DNA of 64,000 nucleotides from Krasilnikovozyma curviuscula (taxonomy: Eukaryota > Basidiomycota > Tremellomycetes > Cystofilobasidiales > Mrakiaceae), in NCBI GenBank assembly GCA_014825775.1, contig MVAQ01000038.1:60946-124945 (forward strand), written 5' to 3'. This document shows positions 1-9,972 of the stretch, in pieces (within the stretch, counting starts at the first letter, position 1; every line of letters starts with the position of its first letter). The notes under the pieces were generated by a model that was given only the letters and a program-made list of their open reading frames with translations, was not told the DNA's origin and ran no database searches. A program made the position numbers and the translations under genes.

Positions 1-8
1 TTTTTTAG

Positions 9-2346
9 GTGAAACTGGGTCAGAAACTGAAGACCTCTCCGACAGTGTAATTCGCACCACTCCCACTTTGGCCTCGAGCAAGCAAGTCGAGGAAGAAATT
101 CCACACAGCGTCGCCTCTGCGACCCGATCTGGGTCGTTTGCATCTTCCGCTTCTGTTTCTGGCGTCATGAGAAGAGACAGAGCTAAGAGCGTCAGCGCCC
201 ATGATCTTTACAACACCTTTTTCCGAAAGGATGTCGTCGTGATGAGCAGGATTGATTTACTCAGGTGAGTGAGGGCCTACGGTAACATATCTGAATTGAT
301 ACTGATGTTCTCCTCTTCCACAGAGCAACCGACTTTTCCCTCGTCGTCCTCATTTCTTACACCTTGATTCCAACCCTCCTCGGCCAGCTCTCCCCAAAGA
401 CGATGCTGACGGGATACTTCCTGAACGCACTCGTTTGGAGACTCTTCCACTCCTTTGGCCTCGGATTCCTCCTTAAAGCCCAGTCTGACTCGAAATGGCT
501 CGTCCGACACTTCAACAAACACTATCACTACGGCACGACTGGCGCTGAAGGTGCCGTCGAGGAAGCCTTCAGAAACTGGAAGTCCATCTACAACCTTTCG
601 TTGTGCATGACGTACATCTCGTTCGCAGGCCTTGCCTGGAAGACGTATCATATCCCCTCGGACTGGACCGTCGGCGGTCAGGTCCTTAGACACACCTTGG
701 GAGCGATACTGGTTGCACTTCATGTCTGGTCCGCTGTGGAGACATATGAGGTCCTTGGTGACTTTGGGTGGTTGTATGCTGATTTCTTCTTGCTGGGTAA
801 CTACCCTGCCTCTTTGGCGTACACTGGTATCTATCGATTGTGAGTTTTCCACTGCCCCTCCCCGTATCCGATGGATTGTTCTTTATTGACCTAATAATTT
901 TTGTCTCACTAGCCTCAATAACCCAGAGAGAAGTATGGGCAGCGCTGCTTTCTTCGGGTTAGCTCTCATCAGTGGAAGTAAACTGGTCTTTGCTCTGGCT
1001 ATCATATCTACTCTCTGTCACTGGTGGTTCCTTTCCAACGTTGAAAGGTAGGTCATCTGTGTATTTTCTACAGTTTTTGAAATCAATGCTGAATTCTCTG
1101 TTCCTTTAATATAGTCCTCACATGCAAAAGCTTTACGGAACAGCTGTACGAAAGGATGGTGGTCTCACTAAGACATTGAAGAACGTCGCTGCTCAAAACG
1201 CCAAACACATCCAACCTGAACTTAAGAGCATCGTTCAAGAGCTCAAGGGAACCATCGAAAAAGTCGACCAGAAGGTCCAGGAGGTTGTCGAAGAGTTCTT
1301 GGAGAGTGCGAGACCGAAGTTCTCGGAAGTTATTGATGATACCAAGATCTTGTTGCAGCAGTCTAGGGAGAGACTGCTTATCACGTACGTTCCATCTTCT
1401 GGTGCATTTATATACTCTTATTTCTATACGACTGACAGGTTCCTTTCCATTTTGTTTTTTCTGCAGTCGTGTAACCAACGTTTCCGACCTTGATACATCT
1501 CAATACGCTCTTGACATCGCTGGAACCTCCTCAGGTGCTTACAAATTCCGTCTTGGTCAACCCATCAAGATCAATTGGAGTGCTCCAAAGAACCACAGCC
1601 GTAAAGATTGGATTGGGCTCTACCGCCTCGGAGCTCCAAAGTCCCAACTTGTAACTCGGTCAGTTAATGTCCAACCTCATGTTCTCGTCTTGCTTACTGA
1701 CGCCCTCTACTCTCTTGTAATAGCATCTCTTCTACTGGTAAATGGGCCCCTCTATACGACAACGAATGGGATGGCGATGAATACACCGGTGCTGTGGCCG
1801 GTGAAGTAGCTTCCAATCTCACTAGCGGCCAAGTTGTCTTGAAAGGAAACGCTATTCCATGGCAAGCTGGGAAGTATGAGTTGAGACTTCACCACGATGG
1901 AAAGCACAACGTCATGGCTCGTTTGGCTCCTATTGAGATCTATAGTGAGTTGTTTTCTTTGCGATCGAGATCAGGATAGTTGGAGTGCTCACATATTTCT
2001 TCCGTAATCAGTGGAGCAACCTGTCCAACCTCTCACTTATGAGACGGTCTACCCAGTCCTCAACGAACTCGTCGATTTCGCCCTGGACAGCGACCCCAAA
2101 CTCGTCCCTCGGCCAATTGACGACTCATCGACCGAGCACCTCGGCAGTGATGAGCTCAGAAGTGACCCAGATGACTTTGTCATCATGGATGTCTCTCAAG
2201 CCAAACATATCGCTGCAGCCGTTAAAGAGATATTTGACTTGGACTTTGCGGTCGAGGTCATCCTCGCTGATCCTAACCTGGGTGACTTGACGAAGCGGAT
2301 ATTGGATACAAAGCGGATATTGGCTCCAAATGGTAGCGTTGACTGA
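9..2346 (+). CDS. CHO2: Phosphatidylethanolamine N-methyltransferase, C-terminal part (5' truncated by window)
   Basis: Cho2/Pem1 carries out the first methylation of phosphatidylethanolamine to phosphatidylcholine in the ER membrane, using S-adenosylmethionine. The window opens at an intron acceptor (tttttttag) and the frame then runs through about seven exons, joined by short introns (for example 266-322, 841-911, and one ending at about 2010), to TGA at 2344-2346. Hydrophobic segments and the family signatures [19 protein letters not shown] and [19 protein letters not shown] mark the second methyltransferase domain. A soluble C-terminal domain follows with [18 protein letters not shown], typical of fungal Cho2. 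A Lys/Glu-rich amphipathic stretch (about 1160-1380) lies between them. The last residues hold an 18-bp tandem duplication. The N-terminal methyltransferase domain lies upstream of the window. Family assignment is confident; exact splice sites are my reading of GT/AG and frame. Confidence 0.92.
2293..2328 (+). repeat. 18-bp tandem duplication in the CHO2 C-terminus
   Basis: Two adjacent near-identical 18-bp units (2293-2310 and 2311-2328) begin aagcggatattgg and encode KRILDT then KRILAP. They keep the reading frame and lie 5 codons before the stop, so they look like a recent in-frame slippage duplication. Confidence 0.8.
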
Positions 2347-3011
2347 GAAGGAGAAAAAAAACACAAAAGGACGAGGGAAAATGAGGTTGGAAGGGAGGGA
2401 GGACGGCGTTCAGTCAGACGACATAATGGACGGCCTGGCCTGGACGAAAACGACGCCAAGCGTCATCATGTGACTTAAAAAGACGATAGTATCACCAAAT
2501 GGATGTTTCTCTCGTATCTTTAAGTAGTGAAAACAAAAGCTTGATCGCAATCCTACAGGGCTAGTGCCCCTGCAAGATTTCTGTCCTTCTTCACAGCCCT
2601 CCAGCTCTACCAATGGGGAGTTGAGAGAGAGAGAAAATATCCATCTTTTCCAGTCCACCCGGCCGATAGTACATCAAAGAGAGCTGGACCCCCTTGGCAG
2701 CTCCAGCGTCAACGGTGCGCCGAGTAATCTGATCCGTCTTGTCCAATCATGCCCCGCTGTCCTGGGTCCGATACCAGCCGATCCCCACTTGCGCTGGGTC
2801 CATACTCCCTTCGTGGGTGGTGATAAAACTTCCCAAGTGGGCCCTGTCTCTTCCTTGGTGCTGCGCTGCGGGGACGATCCATGTGGTCGTTGGGCGGCCC
2901 CCTCGTAATTTTGCCACCGCGCAAACTTTCGACAGAACGTTTGCGCCTCTATCTGATTGCCCTTTGACTCCAACAAGTTTTTTTTTTTTATCCATCTCAT
3001 CCATCTCAACC
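2347..3011 (+). promoter_or_regulatory. Intergenic region: CHO2 3' end and siderophore-porter promoter
   Basis: No gene is seen here. The segment lies between the CHO2 stop and the next ATG. It holds five GATA cores on either strand (about 2485, 2515, 2665, 2822 and 2950). GATA-type repressors/activators control siderophore uptake genes in many fungi, so these are candidate sites, but four-base cores are common by chance. Just before the ATG is a T-run and a CCATCTCAT direct repeat (about 2980-3008), a typical pyrimidine-rich fungal leader. Confidence 0.4.
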
Positions 3012-5885
3012 ATGTCTTCCCACGACTCGCACGAGGAGAAGAACACTGAACTTGCTGCCGAGGGGTACCACCCAGCTGTCACCACGCTCGACGGTGCACC
3101 AGTCCCAGCTGGTATTGCTAAGGTAACGCTCGCTACGCACGGCTCATCGTCGATAAAAGATAGGCTAAGCCGACTTTGTTTGAATTTTCTTGGACGATCA
3201 TTCGTAAACTACTCAGGTCGAAGCTGCTGCTGCTGTATGGTCGAAGAAGAGTCGTTGGTTCCTCTGGATAGGGTGAGTCGACCTAGTTTTTGCATTGGCC
3301 GCTCAATGTTTTTTTCTTTTCCTTCGCCTTGGCAAGGGTAGAGGCGCCAAATTTTTGACCCAACTTCTCTACTCTTGCTTTCAGTCTTGCTCTCGCTTCC
3401 TACATCTACAGTTTGGACGGCAACACCACCTGGCAATACCTGTGTGAGTAATTTCTGTTTTGGTCTTCACGCGACGCTTGGAGCTATTTTGAAACCCAAT
3501 CTGACGTCTCTTTCTACTCTATTCAATCTTATCGCACAATTTTGCCTATCTTCGCTGTGTACAGCATATGCCTCCTCTTCTGTCCTCGAGCACTCTCTGT
3601 CTGCAACGGTCACCTCTGCCAGGTGAGTTTAGACACCACACCCGCATGGCCCGAGGACGACGTCTGTCTCATTGATGAGTACGAGAACTCACTTTTTTTT
3701 TCTTTAATCAGTGCCATCATCATCGCTGTTGGAAAGCCTTTGATGGCCAAGAGTGCTGATGTAATTGGAAGGGCTGTAAGTTAAGAAAATCAACTTTTTC
3801 ATCTTGCTCCTCGAATACTCCGACTCACAAGAAGATTGACTAATCGGTGCTGTTCTCTTTCGCGTCAACAGGAAACATATGTCATTGTTGGACTTTGCTA
3901 TGCTATTGGATACGCAGTTATTGCTTCTGCTGTGAGTTCCAAGTGGGCTGAGGTATCTTATCTCGACGATGAGAAACTGATGTTGTGATATACTTTCGTG
4001 CCGCCACCAGAACTCTATCGGACAGATCGCTGGAGGTACCATCATCTACTCTTTCGGTTACACTGGTCTTCAACTCTTATCTCAGATTATCATTGCTGAT
4101 CTGTAAGCACTTCGCCGAGTTTTCGCCATCAGGCCCCTCGCTGACTCAGACTGCAATTGTGTCTTCATCACAGCACCACCTTGAGGTACAGAGGATGGGT
4201 TTCTGGTCTTGTTTCCCTTCCATTCGTCATCAACTTTGGTATCGCTGCCAAGGTTGCTGCTGGTATTTTGCCAGACTGGAGATGGGGTTACGGCGTACGT
4301 GTCAACCTTAACCTCTCCCCCTTTTTTTTTCATTAGAGCTAGAACACTAACCGTGCTTTCTGGTTGCAATCTTTAGATGTTCGCTATTATCGTTCCAGTC
4401 TGTTTGCTGCCAATTATTGGCGCATTGCTCTTTGCTCAACACAAAGCGCGCAAGCTGGCATTGATCAAGACCAACCGACCCGCCATCAGGCGAGCTCCAC
4501 TTGCTGCCTTTAAGCAAGGTCTTCTCGAGTTTGATGTCATTGGCTTGATCCTCGTCGCCCTGTCTTTGGCTTTGATCTTGCTCCCACTCTCATTGGCTAC
4601 CACTGCCAAGGGCGGATGGAAGAACCCTTCGATCATTGCTATGATTGTAGTTGGCATCGTTCTCTTCCCGGCTTTCTGTGTTTACGAGGCTTTGATACCG
4701 AGAAACCCAATCGTTCCTTTCCGCTTCTTGAAGAACAGGTATGTAATGTCGCCGTCCTTCAGATAATTCTCATTGTCGCTTACTTCCTGCTCTTCCTCCA
4801 GAACCATCTTGGCTGCTTGCTTGATCGGTTTCTTTGACTTTGTCTCCTTCTACTTGCAATACACCTACCGTGAGTTCACACATTGTCCTCTTCTATCACT
4901 TCCTTCAACCTCACTGATGTTCTCCCTTGTTTTCTCTCGCAGAATATTCCTTCATCTACGTCACCAAGGACTGGTCCTACTCCAACCAATCATACTTCTC
5001 CTATACTCAGTCTCTCTCTTTGACCGTCTTTGGTATCGCTGCTGGTTTCAGCATGATTTTCTTGCCCAAGTACAAGCCACTGTGAGTTCTCCTTTCTCAA
5101 AAGCTTTTAGTGATACCGTATCTGACGTGAATATGCGCGCCCCTTCAGCTTGATTGCAGGCTTGCTTATCAGACTTTTCGGTGTTGGTCTGATGATCCAC
5201 TCTCGTGGTGCTAACGGTACCACTGCAGAGCTGGTTATGTGTCAAGTTCTTCAAGGTTAGTCTTTCCTAAGCAGACCACGTTTCATGAGGTAGATTCTCA
5301 CGCCGGGCATCTATCGCGTTCTAGGATTGGGAGGAGGTATTGCTGCCACCGTCATCCAAGTCTCTGCTCAAGCTTCCGTTGCCCACGCCGATGTTGCTAC
5401 CGTCACCGCCATGGTCCTCCTTATCACTGAGATCGGTAACTCTGTTGGATCAGCCATCGCTGGTGCCGTCTGGACAAACTATATGCCAGGAGAACTCAGA
5501 GCTCACATCCCCGTCTCGGCCGCTAACGACACTGTCATTGCTACCCTTTACTCTTCCATCACTGACCTCGTCACTGTGAGCATCGTTTAGCAAGTCGTTT
5601 CCCTTTCTTCTATCTTCAACTGATTTAATTTTTGATGCCTTTAAGTACCCTGAGGGATCCGCTATCAGAGTTGGTGCGACGGCCGCGTACGAAAACATCA
5701 TGTTCCGCCTGGTGCTCGCCGCTACCGTGGTCGCCATCTTCCCACCCATTTTCGCATTCTTCCTAACCGAGAACCTGCCTCTCACGAACAAGCAGAATGC
5801 GGTCGACTTCAGAGACATCGATGGCAGGCCGATTGAAGACGTTGAGGCTCACCATCCACAGGGTGTTGTTGTTGATCATAAATAA
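3012..5885 (+). CDS. MFS siderophore-iron transporter (ARN/SIT type)
   Basis: Predicted plasma-membrane H+ symporter for ferric siderophores. The ATG at 3012 (MSSHDSHEEKNTELAAE) follows a pyrimidine-rich leader, and about ten exons with 50-100 nt introns run to TAA at 5883-5885, giving roughly 590 residues. The N-terminus is cytosolic and acidic. The first helix carries SLDGNTTWQYL, then ATSSFEHSLSATV and KPLMAKSADVIGRAETYVI, the MFS loop 2-3 region in the form seen in fungal siderophore porters. QLLSQIIIADLTTLRYRGW follows, and late in the protein GSAIAGAVWTNYMP and ENIMFRLVLAATV occur at positions typical of the family. About 14 hydrophobic segments are expected for this DHA/SIT class. Candidate GATA sites upstream fit iron regulation. 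The substrate (which siderophore) cannot be read from sequence; other 14-TM MFS porters are the main alternative. Confidence 0.85.
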
Positions 5886-6091
5886 AGGTGTTCAGCAGCC
5901 TCTCATTAACCACATGTACATCTCTCATCTGATATCTAATGCTTCTTCGATTCATTTATCACTTTTTACTTTTGGATTAATGGTTCTCATTTCATATACT
6001 AGTTTTGAGCCGCAAGAAGATATCGACGACTACTGCTCAACAGGGTGCGTGCACTCATCCGAGACTGTATATGAATAAAGAAAAAAAAATG

Positions 6092-6783
6092 TTAAAAGAA
6101 GGCACCGCCGAACAACATGTCATCGACGACAATTTCCTTAGCCAACATGCCGACACCACCGATAGCCGCCCCGGCAGCAGCTCCAATCATCAGCTCTTCA
6201 GCTACGAACCCACCCCCAAAGCCACCGCCCATCCCATATCCTCCTCCAAAGCCACCAAAACCTCGAGCGTTACAGCCATAACACCCGCCCATGCAGCCGG
6301 TGCAGTAAGGATTGTACTGTGGTGCGGCGTAAGCCATCTGCGGTGGATAACCAGGGCCGTTGTTGTAGTAATATGGGTTGTTCGGTGGTGGTGGATAGTA
6401 CGGTTGTTGTTGTTGAACAGGTTGCTGGATGATGATTGTTTGAGGTGCAGGACTATCTCGTCGGGGCTGTTGCTGCTGGACGTACAGCTGTCGCTGATGC
6501 TGTGGGGGTTGGGGAGGAGGGGAATAACGTTGTTGAGGTGGAGAGTACTGCGGCGGTGGCGCTGGTGAGAGAGAGGAGATGTATTGTGGGTCGTCGAGGG
6601 GATGACACCAGATGGATCGAGCGGGCGTCGCTCGAGTGTCGACGTAGAAGTCCATTTTGGCGCTGTGGGCATAAAGGGAGTAGTTAGTAGTGCACGTCAA
6701 ATGATGAAAAGGATATGTATTTACGTTTCGTCCCACTGCTTGATCCAACCAGCAGGCAAAGCGCGTTGATCAGAAAGAGCCAT
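6092..6783 (-). CDS. WW-domain, Pro/Gln/Gly-rich small protein
   Basis: A two-exon gene. Exon 1 (6725-6783) begins MALSDQRALPAGWIKQWDE and exon 2 runs from 6662 to TAA at 6092-6094, total about 209 residues. The join gives ALPAGWIKQWDETAKMDFYV followed by DTRATPARSIWCHP. This is a WW domain: first W in GW, aromatic FYV strand, second W in SIWCHP. WW domains bind proline-rich ligands. The domain is followed by a P/Q-rich stretch (SPPQQRYSPPPQPP), runs of Q, Y and N, and a Gly/Cys-rich segment (YCTGCMGGCYGCNARGFGG) with a GGGF-rich tail. Architecture recalls small WW/prion-like fungal proteins of unknown role. A TATA-like box lies 72 bp upstream. The gene converges with the siderophore porter, about 200 bp from its stop. 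Confidence 0.8.
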
Positions 6784-6854
6784 GGTCCGTTTCTGAGATT
6801 TCTTTGGGAGTATGAAGTGAGGATTCAAAGAGGAATATCCTCATCATTCTCTCC

Positions 6855-6862
6855 TATATATA
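6855..6862 (-). promoter_or_regulatory. TATA box of the WW-domain gene
   Basis: TATATATA, 72 bp upstream of the ATG at 6783 on the minus strand, in a pyrimidine/purine-biased leader. Confidence 0.55.
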
Positions 6863-7735
6863 CCTCTCGTTTGCAACAGCGGCATAGCAAACGAGGTGAA
6901 CCCGCCAGTGCAGTAACGGCCAACAACAAGAAGCGAGACGTAAACCGAAGATGCCGCCTCATATCTCTATTTTTAAGTTGCCTCTACAAAACTAGGCAGC
7001 GGTCATCGCGTAGGAAATTTTCGCCAAAGAGGTAAACGACTAGTGAAAAAATAATAATGATGTAATGGATACGAGAACGGCGGTGGGTGCAGGCTGTTGG
7101 TTTCTCTTTCCTGTTTCGCATCTTGCTGAGCGGCAGGTGATCTGCATGGACCATTTAATCAAGTCTTCATATCTCACATTTGCAAAGCAAGCTTTGGTAA
7201 AAGAATGACCGATGGTTCCCACTGATAGAAGGATGGACCGCCGAGCCGATTCCCAAGGTTGTGCAAAAGGAGCTTGAAGTACCTTGGGGATGACCAACCC
7301 AAATAGAGCCAAATATATCCGAGAATTATGAAGAACGAAGAGCTCTGTTGCTGCTAAGGTGTGAAGAGTTGCTGACATGACAGTCGTAAAGAGTGAGGAT
7401 GACGAGAAGTCGACTTGACACAGAGTATAAACTAACAATTTCATAATAAACATTGTTTTCGGGGGTTATACCTGACCCAATTCAATCTAATCAAGTTACA
7501 CCAGCATCTCTACATCTTAATTACTGATGAGATGGCATAAATCTAAAGTACAACGCGATGATCTCTGCCGCGCTATTGTCTTTTTTGTTTGCCTTTAACA
7601 GTGTAGCAGAGAGCTGGATCCCAGGAGTGGAAGGCGCCACTACGTTTGTTTCGTAGGAACGGAGGTCTACGCCGTCGGAGCGTCGCGACTGTGCAGATGG
7701 TGGCCAGCCTGCAGATGAAGGATGTGGAGGTGGGC
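6863..7735. other. Intergenic region between divergent WW-protein and SDR genes
   Basis: Nothing convincing is seen. A minus-strand open frame at 7040-7453 (about 137 codons, SATLHTLAATELFVLHNS) has no recognisable domain and no upstream splice partner, so I do not call it. Confidence 0.4.
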
Positions 7736-7743
7736 TATAAAAA
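7736..7743 (+). promoter_or_regulatory. TATA box of the SDR gene
   Basis: TATAAAAA, 62-69 bp upstream of the ATG at 7806, a canonical distance for a short fungal leader. Confidence 0.65.
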
Positions 7744-7805
7744 GAGAGCTGTATTTCTGCCTCCATCACCTTCGAACGATCACTACACTCTTTGAGTCTC
7801 ACACA

Positions 7806-9566
7806 ATGGCTGCTCCAAAGGTCTTTTTCGTCACAGGTCAGTATCAGCTATTACTGGGACCCAGTGCTCACAGGATGTACCAGCCATCTTGCTGGGCTTC
7901 CATGGGAAGCTTCTGAATGCGTACCGACGGCCATGCATGATTGTAGTACAGGATACGGAACCCGGAACTGACCGTGTTTTTGAGCTTGTTTCCTTTTGAC
8001 TCTCGTAGGCACTTCATCTGGTCAGTCTCTCCTTTCTCTGTTCACCTCCGTTGCCCGTTCCGCTTTCATCCTCATACCCTTCTCTCTTCGCCTCCACCTC
8101 ACCTCTCTCTCGCTTCTGGGAATAAAGGGTTTGGAAATGAACTCATCAAAGTCATCCTCTCCGCCGGCCACAACGCTGTAGCAACCTCACGAAACGCGTC
8201 CAAGCTCAGCTTCAGCGGGGCGACAGAATCCAACTACCTCGGCGTTGACCTTGACGTCACGAGCCAGGAGAGTGTCGATAAAGGGTTCAAGGCTGCCGTT
8301 GATAAATTCGGTAAGGTCGATGTTGTGTGTAACGTGAGTCTCGCTTGCTCTGGATGAGTTCGTTGAGTTGGAAAGGTTGAGCTCACCCGCCACCCGCCCG
8401 GTTTGCATTGTTAAGAACGCTGGTTATGGTCTTTGCGGCGTGTTTGAATCTCTCTCTGAGGAGCAGATGAGGGCTCAAATGGTCAGTGTTCTCCTCCATC
8501 CTCCCTAGCGCCGGCAGTCCTGTCGGACTGCAGAAGTCCTCCTGACAATGTTGCATTCCACAGGATGTTAACTTTTTCGGCCTCATGAAGGTCACCAAAA
8601 AGGTATTATCGTCCTTCTTTAACTTCCGCAAAGAAGAAGCATTAGGATGTATACTGATCCAGAGGAGTCATTGCATAGGCGATGGAAGTCATGAGAGATC
8701 AAAAGACAGGCGGGGTGATCCAGCAGGTGACTTCGATCGCCGGCCAGACGGGTTCCGCTCTCTTTTCATTATGTGAGTGCTTTTGTTGATCGGACATCTG
8801 AAGACGCATCTGAGTTCTGACCCTATTCGATCTCTGTCGCGTCGTATAGACAGTGCGTCGAAGTGGGCTGTTGAGGTACGTTTGTTGTGCTACTCATTTA
8901 CCTTTCCTTTGTAACTTGTAATATTGATACATTTTTGTGCGGAACATGTGTTATATAGGGCTTCACAGAAGCTGTCAGTAAAGAAGTTGATCCATCTTGG
9001 GGTATCAAATTCACTTGCGTACGTCCCAGCCGACCCTTCTGCACCTAAACATAAAAATAAAATAACAAATGAACTCACTGTATCCTCCTTCAGATTGAAC
9101 CTGGTGGTCCGTTCTCCCTCCCTTCCCCGTTTACTCCTCAATCCATCTCACAATTAACCTTTTCACTACCCATCACATAACCTAGGGTTCCGCACAGACT
9201 GGGCCGGCACCTCGCTCGACTTCGGGTCCCTCCCCATACCCGCATACGGCCACCATGTAACCCCACAAGAGTTCTCCAAGAAGAGGGACAAGACGCAACC
9301 TGGTGACCCTGTGAAAGGCGCGAAGGCCATGTTCGAGTTGGGGCTGATGGCCGATCCACCTGTGTGTTGCTTTTCCCTTTCCTTTCTTCCTTTTTTCCAA
9401 ATGAAGAAGAAGCTTATTGATGTACCCTTTGGGGGGCCGGGAACGACAGTTGAGGGTCGTGATTGGATCCGACGCGTACAAGTTAATGGGTACGAAACTC
9501 GAGACATACGCTGCGGATCGTACCAAGTACGAAAAGATCAGCAACTCAACTGATGTTGAAGAGTAG
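7806..9566 (+). CDS. Classical short-chain dehydrogenase/reductase (SDR)
   Basis: NAD(P)-dependent oxidoreductase of about 285 residues; substrate unknown. Start MAAPKVFFVT at 7806, stop TAG at 9564-9566. The gene has about nine exons. Exon 2 is only 12 nt (8009-8020) and supplies the middle of the nucleotide-binding motif TGTSSGFG (TGxxxGxG). Further classical SDR signatures: DLDVTS acid loop, CNNAGYG (NNAG), VTSIAGQTGS with the catalytic Ser, YSASK (Tyr-x3-Lys catalytic pair, its Tyr assembled across an intron ending at about 8849), and EPGGFRTDWA after a GTCCGT-donor intron. The C-terminus reads GSDAYKLMGTKLETYAADR, typical of the yeast/bacterial oxidoreductases annotated as 'SDR family'. 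A TATA box lies 62 bp upstream. Family is secure; the reaction is not. Confidence 0.9.
8009..8020 (+). other. 12-nt micro-exon in the SDR gene
   Basis: The segment gcacttcatctg lies between acceptor ctcgtag and donor gtcagt. It is required to join VT-G to GFGNEL and restores TGTSSGFG in frame. Skipping it would keep frame but delete four residues of the cofactor-binding loop. Confidence 0.75.
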
Positions 9567-9972
9567 AGAAAGGCCGACCAAGCGTTGCGGTTGTGGCTTC
9601 GCGCGTAGTCCTGGTTGTATTTGCCTGTGTGATAACAAAGCTTGTCTTAAATGAAGCGCTTCGTCTGTTCTTATTTCGGAAAGAAAGAAAATGCGAAGCC
9701 TTGATAATTAGTTTCTGGAAAATCGAACCTATATTAGGTGAGAAAAACAACACTGACGCGGTTACGAGGTTGCACGCCCCATCGAACGTGCAACGAATCC
9801 ATCTCCCACCATCAACACATTAACAACTTCCGATCAAAGCAATATATCGACTCCTGAAGAATAAATTATACATTGAAACTTAGAAAGCAAAACCAGATCA
9901 GAGCCTTTTATCTTTGTGGTTCTCTTCAATTGCTCCCTCTCTCCAAGCCGACCTTCCCCTCTAAACTAGTTT
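9567..9972 (+). other. Intergenic: SDR 3' end and F-box gene promoter
   Basis: About 400 bp with no gene. It becomes A/T-rich and CT-rich toward 9950, consistent with a fungal promoter and leader. Confidence 0.4.

Noticed and set aside
6005..6568. Long plus-strand ORF over the WW/Gly-rich gene
   Set aside because: Antisense shadow of low-complexity Gly/Pro codons; no domain, no start context.
7040..7453. 137-codon minus-strand ORF between WW and SDR genes
   Set aside because: No domain, no splice partner, and it lies in promoter sequence.
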